This document shows, piece by piece, positions 9,025-18,776 of a stretch of DNA of 64,000 nt. This DNA is from Altererythrobacter lutimaris (lineage in GTDB: Bacteria; Pseudomonadota; Alphaproteobacteria; Sphingomonadales; Sphingomonadaceae). The DNA is taken from positions 1,364,001 to 1,428,000 of the forward strand of contig NZ_JABWTA010000001.1 in assembly GCF_013371495.1 (NCBI RefSeq), given 5' to 3'. How positions within the stretch are numbered: position 1 is the first letter of the stretch; each line of letters begins with the position of its first letter. The translations under genes were made by a program, and so were the position numbers. The notes beneath the pieces were generated by a model. It saw only the letters and a program-made list of their open reading frames with translations. It had not been told where the DNA came from and searched no databases.

Positions 9025-11916
9025 ATGCGTTTGCTCACATTTTTGGCCGCGAGTGCGGCATTCATCACCCTTCCCGCTTGTACTACAATTGAAACCGCTG
9101 CAGCGCCTGCGCCTGAAGTAGCTGCGGCTCCGGCTGAAGCGCTATCTGACGAACCGGTCTGGGCTTTCGAAGCGAGCGACGTCCCGGTCGATCCTGCCTT
9201 CCGCTTTGGCGTGCTGGACAATGGCATGCGCTATGCCTTGCGCTCCAACGGAACGCCTGAAGGCACTGCGCTCGTGCGGCTGCATATCGACTCAGGCTCG
9301 CTCGATGAAACCGATAGCGAGCAAGGCCTCGCGCACTACTTGGAGCATATGGCTTTTAATGGGTCGACTAATGTCCCTGAAGGCGAAATGATCCGCCTGC
9401 TCGAACGCAAGGGCCTCGCTTTTGGGGCCGACACAAACGCATCGACGGGTTTTGAAGCGACGACTTACAAGCTCGATCTGCCGAAAGCGGAAGAGGACTT
9501 GCTGGAAACCGCTCTCATGCTGATGCGCGAGACCGCAAGCGAGCTCACCATCGCACCTGACGCGGTTGAACGCGAGCGCGGCGTGATCTTGGCTGAGCAG
9601 CGGGACCGCTTCAACTTCTCGTACAAAGAGACCGTCGACAGCTTCCGCTTTATCGGGCCGGACGCACGCTTTGCTGAGCGGCTGCCAATTGGAAAGACAG
9701 AAATCCTCAAAACAGCGACAGCTGATGATCTGCGCGGCTTCTACGAGCGAACCTATGTGCCTGAAAACACGACGCTCATCATTGTAGGAGACTATCCGAT
9801 CGAGCTGCTCGAAGCGCGGGTGCGGCACTGGTTTGCGGACTGGCAAGCAGGCCCTGACCCAGTCGAACCGGAAACCGGGCCGGTGGACATCTCGCGCCGT
9901 GGCGAGACCGATATCAACATTGATCCGGCTTTGTCAGAGCAGCTCAGCATTGCCGCACTGGGCAGCTGGCAGGATCGACCCGATACGATCGCGAACCGCC
10001 AGCAAGCGCTCCTGAGACAAGTCGGATACGGCATCATAAACCGGCGCTTGGCGGCTTTGGCGCGTGGCGGTGATGCACCGTTCCTCAGCGCAGGTTTTTC
10101 AACCTCTAACGTTTTCGAAGACGCACGCATGACGGGGCTCACTATCAATTCTGAAAACGGCGAGTGGGAGAAAGGGCTTGCAGCAGCGGCACAAACCGTC
10201 CGCCAAGCGCTCGAATACGGCTTCAGCGATGCGGAAGTCGCCGAGCAAGTCGCGAACATCCGAACCTCACTTGAAAATGGCGTCAGCGGAGCTGCCACGC
10301 GGAGCAACGCCGCTTTGGTCAACGCGGCCATCAATCTGATCCAACGCGAGCGCATCCCCTCGACGCCGGAAAGCAGCCTCGCACGGTTTGAAGCCTTTGC
10401 CGATCAGATCACAGCCCAATCCGCCTGGGATGCAGTAAAGTCTGATGCGATACCGCTCGACAATCCGCTGATCCGTTTGCGTGGTCGCGAAGCACCCGTA
10501 GGCGGCGAAGAAGCTTTGCGCGCTGCGTGGAGCGCAGCAGCGAGCGCGCCCATCGCGCAGCCTGATTTCGGCGATGAGAAGGCCTTTGCTTACACCGATT
10601 TCGGCAAACCCGGCGTCGTAGTTTCGGACACAATTGACGAGCGCTTCGGCTTCCGGCTCATCCGCTTCGCCAATGGTGTGCGCTTGAACCTCAAGCAGAC
10701 CGATATTCGCAAAGACCGTATTCGATACAATCTCGCGCTTGACGGCGGCAACTTGCTGAACACGCGCGAAGCCCCGCTTACGACGGCCTTGATCGCTACG
10801 CTTCCGGCAGGCGGATTGGGTCAGCATTCTCAAGACGAACTCGCAACCGTGCTTGCCGGTCGCTCTGTAGAGTTGAACCTCAGGAGTGGCGCGGATGCTT
10901 TCACTCTGGCTGGCGGCACGACCCCACGCGATCTCGAGCTGCAAATGCAGCTGCTCGCTGCAGCGATTACCGATCCCGGCTACAGAGAGGAAGGCGAAGA
11001 GCGGTTCCGCCGTTCGATCGCTGATTTCTTCGCGCGCCTTGATGCGACGCCCGGTAGTGCGCTGGGCAACGCTCTGGGCGAGATCCTGTCAGACAATGAC
11101 CCGCGCTTTTCTCTGCAGGATGAAGAGGATTACCGCGCGCTGACTTTCGCAAGGCTGCGCGACGATGTGTCCGACCGTTTCGCCAATGGCGCGATTGAAG
11201 TCGCACTCGTCGGCGATTTTGACGAAGACGCCGCGATCGCTGCTGTAGCATCGACGCTTGGCGCGCTGGAGCCGCGCGAAGCCGACTTCCTGCCGCGCGA
11301 TGAGGCGCGAATACGCAGCTTCACGCAGGATCGCTCCTTGCGCACTTTGACGCATACAGGCGAAGACAATCAGGCGCTTGTCCGGATGACCTGGCCGACG
11401 CGAGATGACAGCGATCTTACAGAAGCGATGCGTCTGGCTGTCCTGGCCCGCGTTGTGCGGATCGCCTTGCAAGAGCAGCTGCGCGAAGATTTAGGCAAAA
11501 GCTATTCGCCAAGTGCAGGTAGCTCTACATCGCGCACATATCGCGATTACGGCACTTTTGCCTTGGCAGCCTCAGTTGACCTCGACGATGTCGAGGAAAC
11601 CCGCGGCGCCATTGACGCGATGCTGAAGGACCTACTCGCTAAACCGATCGATGCCGATCTCCTTGATCGTGCGCGCCAACCGCTGCTCGAGCAGTATGAC
11701 AACGCGCTGAAGTCACTCGGCGGATGGATGTCTCTGGCCGATCGCGCGCAAAGCGAGGCCGACCGGCTGGACCGGTTCAATCAAGCACCGGACATCCTCA
11801 AGGCAATGACACCGGAGGAGCTGTTTGCGACCACGCAAACCTATCTCCAGCCGGAAGACGCGGTCGAGGTGTTGATTGTACCGAAAGCCAAGGCGGAAGC
11901 AGCGGTAAACAAATAA
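9025..11916 (+). CDS. M16-family metallopeptidase lipoprotein
   Basis: A 963-residue zinc peptidase of the insulinase/pitrilysin family. The N-terminus is a lipoprotein signal with lipobox LPAC (Cys at residue 19), so it is probably anchored on the periplasmic side. The inverted zinc motif HYLEH is at residues 104-108, with the third ligand expected near residue 183 in VERERGVILAEQ. A second M16-like half occupies roughly residues 540-950. It lies between purC and purS, about 70 and 122 nt away, so may not be strictly co-transcribed. Substrates are likely periplasmic peptides, which is inference. Confidence 0.93.
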   Translation: MRLLTFLAASAAFITLPACTTIETAAAPAPEVAAAPAEALSDEPVWAFEASDVPVDPAFRFGVLDNGMRYALRSNGTPEGTALVRLHIDSGSLDETDSEQGLAHYLEHMAFNGSTNVPEGEMIRLLERKGLAFGADTNASTGFEATTYKLDLPKAEEDLLETALMLMRETASELTIAPDAVERERGVILAEQRDRFNFSYKETVDSFRFIGPDARFAERLPIGKTEILKTATADDLRGFYERTYVPENTTLIIVGDYPIELLEARVRHWFADWQAGPDPVEPETGPVDISRRGETDINIDPALSEQLSIAALGSWQDRPDTIANRQQALLRQVGYGIINRRLAALARGGDAPFLSAGFSTSNVFEDARMTGLTINSENGEWEKGLAAAAQTVRQALEYGFSDAEVAEQVANIRTSLENGVSGAATRSNAALVNAAINLIQRERIPSTPESSLARFEAFADQITAQSAWDAVKSDAIPLDNPLIRLRGREAPVGGEEALRAAWSAAASAPIAQPDFGDEKAFAYTDFGKPGVVVSDTIDERFGFRLIRFANGVRLNLKQTDIRKDRIRYNLALDGGNLLNTREAPLTTALIATLPAGGLGQHSQDELATVLAGRSVELNLRSGADAFTLAGGTTPRDLELQMQLLAAAITDPGYREEGEERFRRSIADFFARLDATPGSALGNALGEILSDNDPRFSLQDEEDYRALTFARLRDDVSDRFANGAIEVALVGDFDEDAAIAAVASTLGALEPREADFLPRDEARIRSFTQDRSLRTLTHTGEDNQALVRMTWPTRDDSDLTEAMRLAVLARVVRIALQEQLREDLGKSYSPSAGSSTSRTYRDYGTFALAASVDLDDVEETRGAIDAMLKDLLAKPIDADLLDRARQPLLEQYDNALKSLGGWMSLADRAQSEADRLDRFNQAPDILKAMTPEELFATTQTYLQPEDAVEVLIVPKAKAEAAVNK

Positions 11917-12038
11917 CGCACTTGCGCTTGGTAGTGGGCAAGCCAAGCACACGCATTGCGCGACGCGGCACTCTCGCTATAGGCACGCCAGTTAAGCGCT
12001 GATCGCGGCGCAGACGCCTCAACAGGAAAGCCCGGCCC

Positions 12039-12278
12039 ATGAAAGTTCGCATCCTTGTCCGCTTGAAACCCGGAGTGCTCGATCCGCAAGGACGCGCGGT
12101 TCACCACTCGCTGGAAGGGCTCGGATTTGACAGTGTCGAGGACGTCCGAATCGGACGGATGATCGAGCTTGATGTGGCTGATGGCACCAGCGACGAAGCG
12201 CTCGATACGATGTGTCAAAAGCTCCTCGCGAATATGGTGATCGAAGACTACACGATCGAGAAGCTGGAGAACGCGTAA
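12039..12278 (+). CDS. purS: FGAM synthase subunit PurS
   Basis: A 79-residue small subunit of the three-part phosphoribosylformylglycinamidine synthase (PurS/PurQ/PurL), which handles ammonia transfer between PurQ and PurL. It shows the family pattern [17 protein letters not shown] and the C-terminal [10 protein letters not shown]. An AGGAAAG ribosome site precedes the ATG. Its TAA overlaps the purQ ATG by one base, so the two are translationally coupled. PurL is not in the window. Confidence 0.96.
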   Translation: MKVRILVRLKPGVLDPQGRAVHHSLEGLGFDSVEDVRIGRMIELDVADGTSDEALDTMCQKLLANMVIEDYTIEKLENA

Positions 12279-12955
12279 TGGCTTTCACCTGCGCCGTTAT
12301 CACGTTCCCCGGATCCAATTGCGACCGCGACATGGCGGTGGCTCTGGAACAGATCTCCGGCACTGCGCCGCTGCGTATCTGGCATGGCGATGCAGACTTG
12401 CCGGACCGGCTCGACTTCATCGCGCTGCCTGGCGGCTTTTCCTATGGCGATTATCTGCGTTCCGGCGCGATGGCAGCGAACAGTCCGATCATGCGTTCCG
12501 TTGTTGCAGCGGCGAAGCGCGGAGTGCCGGTCCTCGGCGTCTGCAACGGCTTTCAGGTGCTGACGGAGAGCGGACTTTTGCCCGGCGCTTTGATGCGCAA
12601 CGCGGGCCAGACATTCATCTGCCGGACCGTCGCTCTTACGGTTGAAAACAACCAGTCGCTCTTTACGGGCGGATATGACGCAGGCGAAACCATCCATATC
12701 CCGGTCGCGCACCATGACGGCAATTATTTCGCTGATGGAGAAACGCTTGACCGCATCGAAGGCGATGGACGTGTCGCGTTTCGCTATGCCGAAAAAGTGA
12801 ATGGCTCGCGCCGCGATATCGCGGGTATCCTCAATGCAGAAGGCAATGTTCTGGGCATGATGCCGCACCCGGAACGCGCGATTGAGCCAGAGCATGGGAC
12901 CGCCGATGGCAGACGCCTGTTCGAGGGTGCCATCAACGCGCTGGTTTCCGCTTAA
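12278..12955 (+). CDS. purQ: FGAM synthase glutaminase subunit PurQ
   Basis: Class I glutamine amidotransferase that supplies ammonia for FGAM formation. 225 residues from the ATG at 12278, directly coupled to purS. The nucleophile Cys lies in GVCNGFQVL at about residue 86 and the His-Glu pair in MMPHPERA near residue 195. Other family signatures are FPGSNCDRD and [12 protein letters not shown]. The longer open frame back to 12212 overlaps purS and is rejected. Confidence 0.97.
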   Translation: MAFTCAVITFPGSNCDRDMAVALEQISGTAPLRIWHGDADLPDRLDFIALPGGFSYGDYLRSGAMAANSPIMRSVVAAAKRGVPVLGVCNGFQVLTESGLLPGALMRNAGQTFICRTVALTVENNQSLFTGGYDAGETIHIPVAHHDGNYFADGETLDRIEGDGRVAFRYAEKVNGSRRDIAGILNAEGNVLGMMPHPERAIEPEHGTADGRRLFEGAINALVSA

Positions 12956-12974
12956 GCCGACGAGCTGACACGTT

Positions 12975-15326
12975 TCAGGCGCGCTTGCGCCGCATTTCTT
13001 GGAATATCTTCAAGGTCTCTTCGCCGGGCATGGGACGCCCGAAGTGGAAGCCCTGGATCTTGTCACAGCCCAGATCGCGTATAATCTTGGCTTCTTGGGC
13101 ATTCTCAACGCCTTCTGCTGTCGTCGTCATGTCGAGGCTCTGCGCCATCGCGACCACTGCGCGCACAATTGCGAGGCTTTCTGCTGCATCTTGGGCCGCA
13201 CCTTGCACGAACAGCCGATCAACCTTGATCGTCGAGAACCGCAGTTTGCGCAGATAGCCTAGCGAGGAATAGCCTGTCCCGAAGTCATCGAGTGCTACGC
13301 TACAGCCCAATGCCATGACTTGCTCGAGCGCGCTGCGAGCGACCGTGGCATCGCGCAAGAAGATGCTTTCCGTCACTTCGATTTCCAGCCGTTCAGGGCG
13401 AAGGCCTGTACTTGCCAGCACTTCCACGACTTCGTCGGCAAAATCGGGCTCAAGCAGCTGTTCTGGCGAAACGTTGACATTGACCTTGATGTGCTCAGGC
13501 CATTCGCGCGCTTGCTTGCAAGCTTCGCGCAGGACCCACCGACCAATAGGCACGATCAGCCTTGTGTCTTCTGCCAATGGGATAAACTTGCCGGGGCTCA
13601 CAAAGCCATGGTCCGAGCTGTTCCAGCGCACAAGCGCTTCGAAGCTAACAATGCTCTCATCCTGAGCGTCAACCACAGGCTGATAGTGAAGCAGCAACTC
13701 TTCTTTGCTGAGCGCGCTGCGCAAGGACAGCTCCAAACGGCGGCGTTCTTCTGCGTAGGCGTGCAGGACGGGCTCAAATGCGAAATGCTCGCCTCCGCCT
13801 TGATCCTTCGCGCGGTACAAGGCCAAATCGGCGTTGCGCATCAGTTCTTCGACTGTGCATCCATCGCGAGGCCCCACAGCAGAGCCGACGCTAGCGCCCA
13901 CATAGAGCGTGTGATTATCGACCACGTATGGTTCGGACAGCCGCTCAATCACGCGATTAGCGAGTTTGGCGACCAATTGCTGATCGCTCACTTCACGCAT
14001 GACGATCGCGAATTCGTCACCGCCCAGACGTCCGCAAAGATGGTTGTCGGTCATGAGAGACTGCAAGCGGTTTGAAACCTGCGCAAGCAGCTTGTCACCC
14101 ACCTGATGGCCTAGAGAATCGTTCACGGATTTGAAGCGGTCCAGATCGACCATCATGAACGCGCAGCGTCCGCGCCAATGTTCGGCATAATGCAGCGCTT
14201 CGCCCAATGCTTCGGTGAGCTGCATCCGGTTGGGCAGGCTGGTGAGCGTGTCATAGCGCGCAAGGTAAGCGATCTTTTCAGAGCTCTTGCGCTGCTCTGT
14301 CACATCGGAGCCGACCCCGCGAAACCCGTTGAACTTGCCGTCTTCATCGAGGATCGGTGTGCCCGAAAGCTCCCACCAGCGCTCTTCCCCGCGGATGGTG
14401 ACATGCACGAAGAGGTTGGAGAAGTGCTCCTTGTTCTTCAGCCGCTCAGCGAGCTCATGCAAGCTTGGCGGGAAGTTTCCGCTCTTCCAGCCTTTGCCTG
14501 CAATCAGCTCAAGCAGCGGGCGGCCCTCGACTTCCTCCTGCTTATGCGCGAGCGCGAAAGCAAAGCGCGGGCTGACCGCGCGCAGACGACGCACAGGGTC
14601 CACCTCCCACAGCCAGTCCGCTTCGTTCTCTTCAAATTCGCGCAGCAGCAAAGAGACGACTTCGCTCTTCTCTGCAACGCCTGCTTCCGCAAGCCGGCCT
14701 TTGAGATAGTTTGAAGCCACTTCAATCGCGCCTAGCAAGGCAAAGGCGACAAAAGTCGTTGCAACGGCGGCCAGTTCCTGCTGGCCGTCCCGCACGAGAC
14801 TGATGACACCGCCAAACCCGGCAATCAGCGTGAACGATGCGGTCGCAAGCGGAGCCGCTGCATTGAACGTGGCAGAGCCCAGCATGATGACGGCAATCAC
14901 CGACCAGCTCACAAGCAGGTCGACGAAGCTGCCATAGGGAGCAAACATGACGAGCGGCACGGCCCAGAGTAATCCGGACAAAACCCCTGTCAGCGTCTGC
15001 CGGTTGAACTCACGTTGGGTAACCCCGCGCCGATCCACATCGATCAGTGTCTCTTCGAACTGGACCCCGCGAACATGGACCATCGCAAGCGCAGCGTACC
15101 AAACGCCGAGCCACCCGATCCACACATCGCCATAATAGGTTTGCAGGACAATGATGGCGAACAGAAGATGCGCCACCATTCGGTAGCGCGAGATTTGCGG
15201 TAGGGCTGAATATTGCAAGCCGCGCAGGCGCGCCCAATGCACTTCGTCGCGACGGTCCAGACCAAGGACATCGGCGAAGGTAAGCCTAGTAACGGGCTGA
15301 AGCTCAGAAGAGTCGTGTTCGCTCAC
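12975..15326 (-). CDS. Membrane GGDEF-EAL protein with PAS domain
   Basis: A 783-residue bifunctional c-di-GMP enzyme candidate. Several hydrophobic segments at about 45-210 anchor it. A PAS-like domain at about 225-345 (LWEVDP, FRGVGSDVTEQ) follows. A diguanylate cyclase domain has an intact GGDEF motif (LGGDEFAIVMRE), and a phosphodiesterase domain has FEALVRW and DDFGTGYSSLGYL, so both active sites look intact. It is convergent with purQ. A perfect TTAA-N7-TTAA box lies 49-63 nt upstream of the start, suggesting CtrA control. Confidence 0.93.
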   Translation of the reverse strand: MSEHDSSELQPVTRLTFADVLGLDRRDEVHWARLRGLQYSALPQISRYRMVAHLLFAIIVLQTYYGDVWIGWLGVWYAALAMVHVRGVQFEETLIDVDRRGVTQREFNRQTLTGVLSGLLWAVPLVMFAPYGSFVDLLVSWSVIAVIMLGSATFNAAAPLATASFTLIAGFGGVISLVRDGQQELAAVATTFVAFALLGAIEVASNYLKGRLAEAGVAEKSEVVSLLLREFEENEADWLWEVDPVRRLRAVSPRFAFALAHKQEEVEGRPLLELIAGKGWKSGNFPPSLHELAERLKNKEHFSNLFVHVTIRGEERWWELSGTPILDEDGKFNGFRGVGSDVTEQRKSSEKIAYLARYDTLTSLPNRMQLTEALGEALHYAEHWRGRCAFMMVDLDRFKSVNDSLGHQVGDKLLAQVSNRLQSLMTDNHLCGRLGGDEFAIVMREVSDQQLVAKLANRVIERLSEPYVVDNHTLYVGASVGSAVGPRDGCTVEELMRNADLALYRAKDQGGGEHFAFEPVLHAYAEERRRLELSLRSALSKEELLLHYQPVVDAQDESIVSFEALVRWNSSDHGFVSPGKFIPLAEDTRLIVPIGRWVLREACKQAREWPEHIKVNVNVSPEQLLEPDFADEVVEVLASTGLRPERLEIEVTESIFLRDATVARSALEQVMALGCSVALDDFGTGYSSLGYLRKLRFSTIKVDRLFVQGAAQDAAESLAIVRAVVAMAQSLDMTTTAEGVENAQEAKIIRDLGCDKIQGFHFGRPMPGEETLKIFQEMRRKRA

Positions 15327-15374
15327 TCAATCTCGAGTAAGCACGAAAGGTTATCGCACGCGATTCAACGAGGG

Positions 15375-15389
15375 TTAAATCCGAGTTAA
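15375..15389 (-). promoter_or_regulatory. CtrA-type box upstream of GGDEF-EAL gene
   Basis: TTAA at 15375-15378, seven bases, TTAA at 15386-15389: an exact match to the classic CtrA consensus TTAA-N7-TTAA. It lies 49-63 nt upstream of the ATG at 15326 and just touches the stop codon of the GFA-family gene. Function is inferred from the motif only. Confidence 0.5.
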
Positions 15390-15787
15390 AGCGCTGATTT
15401 AAAGCCAGTCTTGCTGGCTGACTTTTCCCAGTTGCGGCCATCGAATTGTGTGACCGTCGCGTCAGGCTTCGGGCCATCATCAAGGCAACGGAAATGCACG
15501 CTCCAGCAATCCGGATGAGAGCGGGGCTGATAGAAGCTCTTCACGCCGCAATGCTTGCAGAACAGATGCTGGGCTTCCTTGCTGCCGAAGCGATAGTTTG
15601 TGAGAGCATCTTCGCCAGCGAGCAAGGTGAAGTCGCCATGCGGGACGAATAGATGCAAATAGCCCGATGCGCTGCAGATCGAGCAATTGCAGTCGAGCAT
15701 CTCAACCGATTGCGGCACGTCAGCTTCGAACCGGACCGCTCCGCAGTGACATCCTCCAGTGACCTTCAGTGTCGCTGCGTCGCTCAT
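15386..15787 (-). CDS. GFA/CENP-V domain protein
   Basis: A 133-residue zinc protein of the glutathione-dependent formaldehyde-activating (GFA, Mss4-like) family. Ligand motifs in order are GGCHCGAVRFE, CNCSICS and LFCKHCGVKSFY. Family members are often annotated as formaldehyde-glutathione condensing enzymes but most have no proven activity. The ATG overlaps the glmS stop (ATGA), so it is translated from the glmS message. Confidence 0.9.
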   Translation of the reverse strand: MSDAATLKVTGGCHCGAVRFEADVPQSVEMLDCNCSICSASGYLHLFVPHGDFTLLAGEDALTNYRFGSKEAQHLFCKHCGVKSFYQPRSHPDCWSVHFRCLDDGPKPDATVTQFDGRNWEKSASKTGFKSAL

Positions 15788-17607
15788 TCGACTGTGACCG
15801 ACTTTGCCAGATTGCGCGGCTGATCGACGTCTGTGCCCTTCACAACTGCCACGTGATAGGCCAGCAATTGTACCGGCACCGCATAGACCAGTGGTGCGAT
15901 CAGCGGATGAACCTCGGGCATCTCGATAGTCGCCATGCAGTCTTCGCCCGCTTCAGCGAGGCCCGCCGCATCAGAAATCAGGACGATCTTGCCGCCGCGC
16001 GCGCGGACCTCTTCCATATTGGACACTGTCTTCTCAAACAAAGGGCCGGAAGGCGCGATCACAACGACAGGTACATCGTCATCGATCAACGCGATGGGGC
16101 CATGCTTCATCTCGCCCGCCGCATAGCCTTCGGCATGGATGTAGCTGATTTCCTTGAGCTTCAGCGCCCCTTCCAGGGCGAGCGGATAATCCTGCCCGCG
16201 CCCGAGATAAAGCACATCGCGCGCAGGCGAGATCAGATGCGCCATGCTCGCAATGTCATCGTCGTGGTCGAGTGCTCGGTTCAATGCCGCAGGCGCTTCC
16301 AGCAAGTGCTCGACCACTTCCTGCTCGGCCGCACGATCCATCAGGCCTTTCTTGACTGCCATATGAGCAGCGAGAGCCGCCAGCACTGCCAGCTGGCAAG
16401 TGAAAGCCTTTGTTGAGGCAACGCCGATCTCCGGCCCGGCATGGGTGGGCAAAAGCAAGTCCGCTTCGCGTGCCATGGTGCTCGTCGGCACATTGACGAT
16501 CACACCGATCGTCTGCCCGTTTTCCTTGCAATGGCGCAGCGCGGCGAGTGTATCGGCGGTCTCGCCGCTCTGACTGATGAACAGCGCCAGTCCGCCTTCT
16601 TCGAGCACTGGTTCACGATAGCGAAACTCGGAAGCCACATCGATGTCGACGGGCACGCGCGCGAATTGCTCGAACCAGTATTTCGCCACCATTCCGGCGT
16701 AGTAAGACGTACCGCAAGCGACGATGGTCACACGCTTCACACTGGAGATATCGAAGTCGAACTGCGGCAAGGCCACCGAGTTGTCGGACTGCCGCAAGTA
16801 AGAGCCTAGCGTCTGCGCGACGACCGTCGGTTGCTCGAAGATCTCTTTCTGCATGAAGTGGCGATAATTGCCTTTCTCCATTGCAGCGGCGGACGCACCC
16901 GAGGCCCTGACTTCTCGAACAGCGGGATTGTTCTCGACATCGAAGATCTCAGCGCTGTCGCGTGTGATGGCGACCCAATCGCCTTCTTCGAGATATGCGA
17001 TCTGCTGCGTCAGCGGCGCAAGTGCGAGTGCGTCTGAGCCGAGGAACATCTCGCCCTCGCCATAGCCAACGACCAATGGTGAGCCTTGCCTTGCGCCAAT
17101 CAGCAGCTCGGGATGATTGCGGAAAGTGATCGCAACAGCGAAAGCTCCGCGCAGACGAGGTAGCACAGTCTTGACTGCATCTTGCGGGCTTGCGCCGTTT
17201 TCAACCTCTCGCGAGATCAGATGTACGATGACTTCGCTATCGGTTTCGCTGGCAAATGTGCGGCCTTCGCTCCGCAGCTCTTCGCGCAACTCCTTGAAGT
17301 TTTCGACGATCCCATTGTGGACGACTGCCACCTGATCGGTCGCATGGGGATGCGCATTCTCAGCCGTAGGCGCGCCGTGCGTGGCCCAGCGTGTGTGCGC
17401 GATGCCGACAGTGCCAGGCACGGGCTCGCTCGCCAGCGTTTCCACCAGATGGCTGAGCTTGCCGGGCGCTCGGCGCCGGATCATCTCGCCATTATGCAGT
17501 GTGCAGACGCCCGCACTGTCATAGCCGCGATATTCCATGCGCTTGAGGCCTTCGACCAAGCGGTCTGCAACAGGCTCGCCGCTCACAATGCCGATAATGC
17601 CGCACAT
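15784..17607 (-). CDS. glmS: Glutamine-fructose-6-phosphate aminotransferase
   Basis: Makes glucosamine-6-phosphate, the first step to UDP-GlcNAc for peptidoglycan and LPS. 607 residues starting MCGIIGIV, where the Cys after Met is the glutaminase nucleophile. The glutaminase domain covers about 1-220, followed by two sugar-isomerase (SIS) domains at about 285-590 and the C-terminal end AKSVTVE. I chose the ATG at 17607 rather than six codons upstream because Cys must be residue 2; GGGGGA lies before it. No glmS ribozyme is evident upstream. Confidence 0.98.
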   Translation of the reverse strand: MCGIIGIVSGEPVADRLVEGLKRMEYRGYDSAGVCTLHNGEMIRRRAPGKLSHLVETLASEPVPGTVGIAHTRWATHGAPTAENAHPHATDQVAVVHNGIVENFKELREELRSEGRTFASETDSEVIVHLISREVENGASPQDAVKTVLPRLRGAFAVAITFRNHPELLIGARQGSPLVVGYGEGEMFLGSDALALAPLTQQIAYLEEGDWVAITRDSAEIFDVENNPAVREVRASGASAAAMEKGNYRHFMQKEIFEQPTVVAQTLGSYLRQSDNSVALPQFDFDISSVKRVTIVACGTSYYAGMVAKYWFEQFARVPVDIDVASEFRYREPVLEEGGLALFISQSGETADTLAALRHCKENGQTIGVIVNVPTSTMAREADLLLPTHAGPEIGVASTKAFTCQLAVLAALAAHMAVKKGLMDRAAEQEVVEHLLEAPAALNRALDHDDDIASMAHLISPARDVLYLGRGQDYPLALEGALKLKEISYIHAEGYAAGEMKHGPIALIDDDVPVVVIAPSGPLFEKTVSNMEEVRARGGKIVLISDAAGLAEAGEDCMATIEMPEVHPLIAPLVYAVPVQLLAYHVAVVKGTDVDQPRNLAKSVTVE

Positions 17608-17702
17608 GGTCTGGTCCCCCAACACTATTCAAGAAAGGCCAATGACGCAGCTTCGCTGAACCCGCGATTGACCCCTACCTCATCTACGAGCCTCTAGCGG
17701 TT

Positions 17703-18617
17703 TCAGCGGTCCTGTGAAACGTCCTTTGTCATGCTGCCTCTGTCTTTTGACGCGCCCCACAAATAAAGCCCCGCGCCTATGATGATGGCCGCACCCAGCA
17801 GCGTCAGCGCGTCGGGCACATCACCGAACCATAGCCAGCCGATAAGCGTTGCAACCAGCATCTGGATATAGGTGCAAGGCGCAACTTGTGATGCGCCGGC
17901 GCGCGTTGTGCCGAGATAGACCATCCAATGCGCGCCCGTTGCAGTGCATGCGACAATCGCGCAGCGCAAAACCACATCCCAGCTCGGCGGCCCGAAATCG
18001 AGCATTTCAACACCCGAGAATTTGGCCATCACTGCAAGCGCAGTCAGTACGGTTGCCGCGACGCCCGCCATGTAGAACTGCATGGCGAGCGGGCTACCCC
18101 GCCCTGCCGCTTTTCGGTTGAGCACGATCATGAGACCGAAGAAGAATGCAGAAACCAATGGAAACATTGCCGGCAGACCCAGCTCCAGCAAATTCGGGCG
18201 CAGAATGACCACAACGCCGATCATCGCCATGCCGGAAGCAATCCACACTGGCGCGCGAACCCTCTCGCCCAGGATCGGTCCGCTGAGCAAGGCCGTGAAG
18301 ACAGGGGCAAGGAAAGCGATGGCCATCGTTTCAGCCAAAGGCATGATGTAAACCGCTGAAAAGAAGCATACCGAAGCAACTGAGACGCATACGCCTCTGC
18401 CAATTTGCAGCCATGGCTGTGCAGGTTTCAGCGCAGCGATTCCTTCAGTCTGCGAAAGGAATATCGCCAATCCGATCGCCCCAATGACGAAACGCAAAGC
18501 CGCAACGGGCAAAGCAGGCCATACTCCTGCCATGCTTTTGATCACACCATCGCCCACTGAAAGCAGCGCAAAGCCGGCCAGCGCCAGCAGCAATCCACTG
18601 CGTTCCGTATCTTGCAT
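17703..18617 (-). CDS. EamA/DMT-family transporter
   Basis: About 304 residues with ten hydrophobic segments in two EamA repeats, an inner-membrane drug/metabolite transporter of unknown substrate. The first repeat begins ERSGLLLALAGFALLSVGDG and the segment MPLAETMAIAFLAPVFTALLSG is characteristic. The ATG at 18617 with GAGGA about 11 nt upstream is preferred to the start at 18674. It lies 95 nt downstream of glmS in the same direction. Confidence 0.88.
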   Translation of the reverse strand: MQDTERSGLLLALAGFALLSVGDGVIKSMAGVWPALPVAALRFVIGAIGLAIFLSQTEGIAALKPAQPWLQIGRGVCVSVASVCFFSAVYIMPLAETMAIAFLAPVFTALLSGPILGERVRAPVWIASGMAMIGVVVILRPNLLELGLPAMFPLVSAFFFGLMIVLNRKAAGRGSPLAMQFYMAGVAATVLTALAVMAKFSGVEMLDFGPPSWDVVLRCAIVACTATGAHWMVYLGTTRAGASQVAPCTYIQMLVATLIGWLWFGDVPDALTLLGAAIIIGAGLYLWGASKDRGSMTKDVSQDR

Positions 18618-18776
18618 GTTGGTTAGTGTCCTCAAGCGAATAGGCCGTCGCAGCCGCGCTAGGGCAGTTCGCACACTTTGGAAAGCGCCGATCTTTTCTC
18701 CGTAAAACCAGAGAGAATTGACTGTTCGTTAACCAACTTTGGCCATGGGTATTCGCAAGATCACTCGGGGGCCTAA

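Noticed and set aside
17608-17702. glmS ribozyme
   Set aside because: Known mainly from Firmicutes; the short region upstream of glmS shows no matching conserved core or pseudoknot.
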